A program made the position numbers and the translations under genes. Of a stretch of 64,000 bases of DNA, positions 60,992 to 64,000 are shown piece by piece. Origin of the DNA: Leeuwenhoekiella polynyae (GTDB lineage Bacteria > Bacteroidota > Bacteroidia > Flavobacteriales > Flavobacteriaceae). Numbering within the stretch: position 1 is the stretch's first letter; every line of letters begins with the position of its first letter. The DNA lies in assembly GCF_042683665.1 (NCBI RefSeq), contig NZ_JBHUOO010000045.1, one strand, 5' to 3'. The notes under the pieces are model-generated. The model was not told the DNA's origin, did no database searches, and was given only the letters and a program-made list of their open reading frames with translations.

Positions 60992-61003
60992 AATGTATAT
61001 TTT

Positions 61004-61768
61004 TTATTCAGCTTCTGTCATACCTAAATATAAAGGTACGTTTGCTGCTTCTGCAGACTCGCTATAATCTTCTTTAATAGTATTTAAGAAAGAAGCAGCT
61101 TTATCATTTTCTCCAAGAGCTATTGCTGTTTGTGCAGCCTTCATTAAAAAGCGTGGTGTTGTAAAGTCATTTGCACGCATTTCTGCTGCTTCCTTATAAT
61201 AAGAAAGTGCATCTTCGGGTTGCTCCAGCTGCATAAATGCGTCACCTATAGCTCCTTTAGCAAGAGGCGCAAGCATCATATCATCACTACTAAAATCTTC
61301 TAGTTGATCTATAGCTTCCTGATATTTATTTGTATTCAAAAAGGCCATACCTGCATAATAATGTGCAAGATTTCCGGCTTTTGTGCTTCCATAGTTATCT
61401 ATAATATCAAGAAAACCATATTTACCTTCACCTCCATTAAGAGCCAGGCTGAATAATGAATCTTTCTCAACACTACCTTCTATAGCTTCGTTAAAATAGT
61501 TCTGTGCCTGATACATCTCATTAGATGCTTCAAGTTCTTTAGGCTCTTGAATGAATTTTTCAAATGCCAGATACCCCAACACTGCAAGTACAATTACTGC
61601 AATACCAATGAAGATAGGTTTTTGATTTTCTTCTACCCAAGCTTCGGTTCTGGTTGCACCTTCATCAAGTGAATCAAAAACTTCTGCCGTTGCACTTTCT
61701 TCGTGCACCTGCTCCTCTACTTCTTCTTTAGTCTTAGGTTTATAACCCCTTTTTTGATATGTGGCCAT
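61004..61768 (-). CDS. tetratricopeptide-repeat protein, YfgM-like
   Basis: A 254-residue protein with an N-terminal cytosolic tail (KTKEEVEEQVHEESATAEVFDSL), a single membrane segment (about 51-68), and a periplasmic TPR array (about 75-254: DIIDNYGSTKAGNLAHYYAGMAFLNTNKYQEAIDQLEDF, AIGDAFMQLEQPEDALSYYKEAAEM). It resembles YfgM, a Sec-translocon-associated factor that hands over exported proteins, but lacks other evidence of that role. It is divergent from recF with its own promoter box. Confidence 0.85.
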   Translation of the reverse strand: MATYQKRGYKPKTKEEVEEQVHEESATAEVFDSLDEGATRTEAWVEENQKPIFIGIAVIVLAVLGYLAFEKFIQEPKELEASNEMYQAQNYFNEAIEGSVEKDSLFSLALNGGEGKYGFLDIIDNYGSTKAGNLAHYYAGMAFLNTNKYQEAIDQLEDFSSDDMMLAPLAKGAIGDAFMQLEQPEDALSYYKEAAEMRANDFTTPRFLMKAAQTAIALGENDKAASFLNTIKEDYSESAEAANVPLYLGMTEAE

Positions 61769-61788
61769 ACTTTAACTTTTGTTGGGCG

Positions 61789-61796
61789 CAAAAATA
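61789..61796 (-). promoter_or_regulatory. -7 promoter box for the TPR-ribH operon
   Basis: The minus strand reads TATTTTTG, 20 bases before the ATG at 61768. Confidence 0.5.
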
Positions 61797-61901
61797 AAAT
61801 TTTTATTCAATATTAATAGCGTATTGTTTTGTTATTTTTCAATAATTTGCATACGCTCCAATTATATTTCAACCCTTTATTTTACAGGGATTTAGCATTT
61901 T

Positions 61902-61909
61902 TAAACTTG
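61902..61909 (+). promoter_or_regulatory. possible -7 promoter box for recF
   Basis: TAAACTTG differs from TAnnTTTG by one base and ends 11 bases before the recF ATG, which would give a very short leader. Confidence 0.3.
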
Positions 61910-61920
61910 CATACTACCTT

Positions 61921-63000
61921 ATGATTCTCAAAGCTCTTTCGCTTATTAACTATAAAAATTTTGAAACTGCGTCTTTTACACTCGATTCAAAAATTAACTG
62001 TTTTGTAGGAAATAACGGGGTTGGAAAAACAAATGTACTTGATGCGGTTTACCATCTTTCTTTCGGTAAAAGCTATTTTAATCCCATAACCACACAAAAC
62101 ATCAATCACGATGCAGAGTTTTTTGTAATTGATGGAGTTTACGAGAAAAATGAGCGAGAAGAAAAAGTTATTGTTAGCGCAAAGCGAGGTCAAAAGAAAG
62201 TGATTAAGCGAAATGGTAAAGTTTATGAACGGTTTTCTGATCATATAGGTTTTTTGCCGCTTGTCATCATTTCTCCGGCAGATCGCGACCTAATTATCGA
62301 AGGTAGCGAGACGCGTCGTAAGTTTATGGATGGTGTAATTTCTCAAAGTGATAAAAACTATCTCGACACGCTGATCAAGTACAACAAGACACTTTCTCAG
62401 CGCAATGCGCTACTTAAATATTTTAGTGCAAACCACACGTTTAACCCAGAAACTTTAGCGATTTACAATGAGCAAATGACTGCTCTGGGAACCATTATTC
62501 ATACTAAGCGCAAAGATTTTCTTGAAGCCTTTACTCCTATTTTTAAAAAACGTTATGCAGCAATAAGTGGTGATAAAGAAGAGGTTAAACTGAAATATAA
62601 AAGTCAACTGAATGATACGCCTCTTGACCATCTTTTCACCGAAAACCTAAAGAAAGATCGCGCTTTGCAATACACCAGTGTAGGTACACATCGGGATGAT
62701 TTAAGCTTTAAAATTGAGTCCCACCCCATCAAAAAATTTGGTAGTCAGGGTCAGCAAAAATCATATCTCATCGCTTTAAAACTAGCACAGTTTGATTTTA
62801 TAAAAATACAAAGCAACACCACGCCTATTTTGTTATTGGATGATATTTTTGATAAGTTAGACGAAAGTCGGGTGATGCAAATAATCGACCTGGTAAACGA
62901 TGAGAGTTTTGGGCAATTATTTATAAGTGACACCCACGCAGACCGTACGGAAGCAATCGTAAAAGAGATACATCAAACTTATAAACTCTTTAAACTTTGA
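61921..63000 (+). CDS. recF: DNA replication/repair protein RecF
   Basis: A 359-residue SMC-like ATPase that loads RecA at gaps with RecO and RecR. Walker A GNNGVGKTN is at 30-38, the signature GSQGQQKSYLIALKLAQ is near 275-291, and Walker B PILLLDDIFDKLDESR is near 302-317. No neighbouring dnaN or gyrB is seen, so it is not in the common dnaA-dnaN-recF order. Its stop overlaps the following lipoprotein start (TTGA), implying coupled translation. Confidence 0.95.
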   Translation: MILKALSLINYKNFETASFTLDSKINCFVGNNGVGKTNVLDAVYHLSFGKSYFNPITTQNINHDAEFFVIDGVYEKNEREEKVIVSAKRGQKKVIKRNGKVYERFSDHIGFLPLVIISPADRDLIIEGSETRRKFMDGVISQSDKNYLDTLIKYNKTLSQRNALLKYFSANHTFNPETLAIYNEQMTALGTIIHTKRKDFLEAFTPIFKKRYAAISGDKEEVKLKYKSQLNDTPLDHLFTENLKKDRALQYTSVGTHRDDLSFKIESHPIKKFGSQGQQKSYLIALKLAQFDFIKIQSNTTPILLLDDIFDKLDESRVMQIIDLVNDESFGQLFISDTHADRTEAIVKEIHQTYKLFKL

Positions 63001-63437
63001 AAAAAATACTAGTAAGCATTTTAACAGTAGCTTTTTTGAGCTGTGCTGAAAACAATCCTGAAGAGCAGCTTAAAAACCTTAATGGGTATTGGGAAATAAA
63101 ATCTGTTGACTCTCCTTATGGAAATGACAGAGATTATAAATTTAACGAGCGAGTAGATTATATAGAGCTTACAGACACTATAGGTTTTAGAACTAAAGTG
63201 CTTCCGCGCATAGATGGCACTTTTGTAAACAGCGATACAAAAGAAACTGTTATCGCAAGAATAACAAACGACTCATTACGTTTAAATTACAGCACCCCAT
63301 TTGATAACTGGACGGAAACTGTTCTCAAAGCAGATGCCAACCAATTACAGGTAAAAAATGACCGGGGTATGATCTATACCTATGCTAAATTTGAAAAAGT
63401 AAATTACCTCAGGGAAAGCCCAAGAGACATTCGTTAG
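62997..63437 (+). CDS. lipocalin-like lipoprotein
   Basis: A 146-residue lipoprotein with a TTG start at 62997 that overlaps the recF stop, then signal peptide KKILVSILTVAFLSC (lipobox, Cys16). The mature part is a small beta-barrel-like protein (LNGYWEIKSVDSP, DYIELTDTIGFRTKVLP, LQVKNDRGMIYTYAKFEKV), consistent with lipocalin-type DUFs in Bacteroidetes. The last about ten codons (NYLRESPRDIR) lie inside the dispersed repeat at 63407-63503, so the C-terminus may have been created by it. Confidence 0.75.
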   Translation: MKKILVSILTVAFLSCAENNPEEQLKNLNGYWEIKSVDSPYGNDRDYKFNERVDYIELTDTIGFRTKVLPRIDGTFVNSDTKETVIARITNDSLRLNYSTPFDNWTETVLKADANQLQVKNDRGMIYTYAKFEKVNYLRESPRDIR

Positions 63438-63503
63438 AAACAAATTTTCAATTTCGAGGCAAGCCTGGGGGGCATAAAACCCTTTGGCGGTGCCAATAAA
63501 TAT
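63407..63503 (+). repeat. dispersed hairpin-rich repeat, second good copy
   Basis: It aligns along its length with 23158-23254: CCTC-GGG-AAGCCC, then the shared GTTAGAAACAAATTTTC stretch, GAGGCAAGCCTGGGG, ATAAAACCC and TTGGC-GGT-GCCAA (63484-63496), ending AATAAAT. The first hairpin has decayed, while the TTGGC-GCCAA hairpin keeps its stem. The repeat covers the end of the lipoprotein gene and stops 10 bases before the DUF721 ATG. Confidence 0.75.
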
Positions 63504-63512
63504 AACAGATTA

Positions 63513-63809
63513 ATGGCTAGACGAGACGCAGACCCTAAATCTATACGAGATGTACTGGGCGCATTTGTAGAAAAAAATAAACTTCAAAAAGGAATAGATA
63601 AAGTTGATGTCGCCGAAGCCTGGCGTGATGTGATGGGACCTGCCATTGCAAAATATACAACTCAGATAAAGTTAGATGGTGATCGCTTGATCATTCAATT
63701 AAGCTCATCTGTTTTACGTGAAGAATTAAGTTACGGCAAAGAAAAAATTCAACGTAATCTCAACGAAGAATTAGGTAGAGAAATCATTAAGAAAGTGATT
63801 TTAAGATAG
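63513..63809 (+). CDS. DUF721 domain protein (DciA-like)
   Basis: A 98-residue cytosolic protein of the DciA/DUF721 family: PKSIRDVLGAFVEKNKLQKGIDKVDVAEAWRDVMGPAIAKYTTQIKLDGDRLIIQLSSSVLREELSYGKE. DciA proteins help load the replicative helicase DnaB, and this domain is the conserved KH-like core. It is shorter than the typical DciA because it lacks an extended tail. A replication role fits the adjacent recF. Confidence 0.88.
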   Translation: MARRDADPKSIRDVLGAFVEKNKLQKGIDKVDVAEAWRDVMGPAIAKYTTQIKLDGDRLIIQLSSSVLREELSYGKEKIQRNLNEELGREIIKKVILR

Positions 63810-63843
63810 CTAAATAGGATAATAATAATAAAAATAATAGATA

Positions 63844-63874
63844 TAAAAAAAGCGGCTCAAGAGCCGCTTTTTTA
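63844..63874 (+). terminator. intrinsic terminator after DUF721
   Basis: AAGCGGCTC pairs with GAGCCGCTT around a 2-base loop, with A-run before and T-run after. Confidence 0.88.
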
Positions 63875-63894
63875 TGTTCAATTGATAAAGAATT

Positions 63895-63919
63895 TGACAC
63901 TATCCTATTAACTGTGTAA
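63895..63919. repeat. probable IS256-like terminal repeat
   Basis: TGACAC (63895-63900) and TGTGTAA (63913-63919), read from the left, are the paired blocks often seen in IS256-type inverted repeats. They lie just outside the transposase tail, marking the left end of the element, but I cannot see the right end. Confidence 0.45.
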
Positions 63920-63933
63920 GTTAAAAATAACAG

Positions 63934-63966
63934 GGGTTTGACTTGTTTAAAGTCTGACCCTTTTTT
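63934..63966. terminator. hairpin with T-run near the transposase 3' end
   Basis: GGGT..GACTT pairs with AAGTC..ACCC (two internal mismatches) and is followed by Ts on the plus strand. It overlaps the last transposase codons and may protect the element from outside transcription. Confidence 0.4.
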
Positions 63967-64000
63967 CATAGATCGTCAGGAACTGATTTAGGATTATGCC
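63947..64000 (-). CDS. C-terminal end of IS256-family transposase, cut by window
   Basis: On the minus strand the last 17 codons read GIILNQFLTIYEKRVRL and then TAA (63947-63949). The pattern I-LNQF-I-(F/Y)E-R at the extreme C-terminus is typical of IS256/mutator-family transposases. The rest of the gene lies beyond position 64000. It follows a terminator and a terminal-repeat-like sequence, supporting an insertion element downstream of the DUF721 gene. Confidence 0.55.
   Translation of the reverse strand, partial: GIILNQFLTIYEKRVRL

Noticed and set aside
63787..63969. Minus-strand frame of 60 codons at the right end
   Set aside because: It runs in a different frame from the transposase tail and through the terminator; the IS256-type reading ILNQFLTIYEKRVRL-stop is the better explanation.
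1..64000. tRNA, rRNA, CRISPR arrays or phage genes
   Set aside because: I found no cloverleaf with CCA-type acceptor, no rRNA conserved blocks, no regularly spaced direct repeats with spacers, and no phage structural or integrase genes.

Overview
The window looks like a chromosomal segment of a marine-type flavobacterium (Bacteroidota, family Flavobacteriaceae). The support is: low G+C; many protein families typical of that group (a TonB-dependent receptor with an N-terminal carboxypeptidase-regulatory domain, DUF3276/PUR-like protein, nusB-DUF1573-yajC, the compact 288-residue primary sigma factor, DUF1573, WbqC); almost no Shine-Dalgarno sequences; and repeated promoter boxes of the Bacteroidota type TAnnTTTG 3 to 100 bases before start codons. 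I cannot name the species. No rRNA, tRNA, CRISPR array, prophage or plasmid function was seen. The only mobile DNA is the tail of an IS256-like element at the extreme right edge.

Layout. 1-4250: small membrane protein, SDR oxidoreductase, Crp/Fnr regulator, SLC13-type permease with RCK_C domains. 4255-7761: penicillin-binding protein 1A and the primary sigma factor RpoD. 7879-13626 (minus): DEAD/DEAH helicase, DUF2490 protein, a small His/Cys protein, a TonB-dependent receptor and an acidic lipoprotein; the last three look like a metal-uptake module. 13881-18628: acidic conserved protein, a second SDR, a VTT-family membrane protein with a DUF3817 protein and a VanX-like D-Ala-D-Ala dipeptidase, and two ferritin-like proteins. 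18770-20532 (minus): nusB, DUF1573 lipoprotein and yajC. 20777-25791: ABC exporter, PUR-like protein, M14 metallopeptidase. 25862-30473: exported GH43 lipoprotein, formylglycine-generating-enzyme lipoprotein, GH15 enzyme. 30844-35981: XdhC facing a three-gene Tat-exported molybdenum hydroxylase (aldehyde-oxidoreductase type). 36267-41659: DUF255/thioredoxin-fold protein, a secreted unknown, a DUF2383 four-helix protein, an inward-rectifier K+ channel (KirBac) and a PAP2 phosphatase. 41666-48941 (minus): TamB and a lipoprotein TamA/BamA partner. 49118-54520: small unknowns, a regulatory-domain protein, an orphan ExbD and a TPR hybrid histidine kinase. 54752-63809: WbqC; a long minus-strand run of TPR protein, ribH, small membrane protein, mutL, two rhomboids and an EEP-family nuclease/phosphatase; then recF, a lipoprotein and a DciA-like DUF721 protein. 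The window closes with the IS256-like transposase tail.

The most unusual non-coding signal is a dispersed family of hairpin-rich intergenic repeats. The best copies are at 23158-23254 and 63407-63503. A partial copy lies at about 3892-3940 and diverged relatives at 30719-30838 and 39799-39820. Several copies end in a small palindrome a few bases before the start codon of a plus-strand gene. Two strong palindromes also sit in the intergenic region between the hybrid histidine kinase and wbqC (54546-54576 and 54661-54678).
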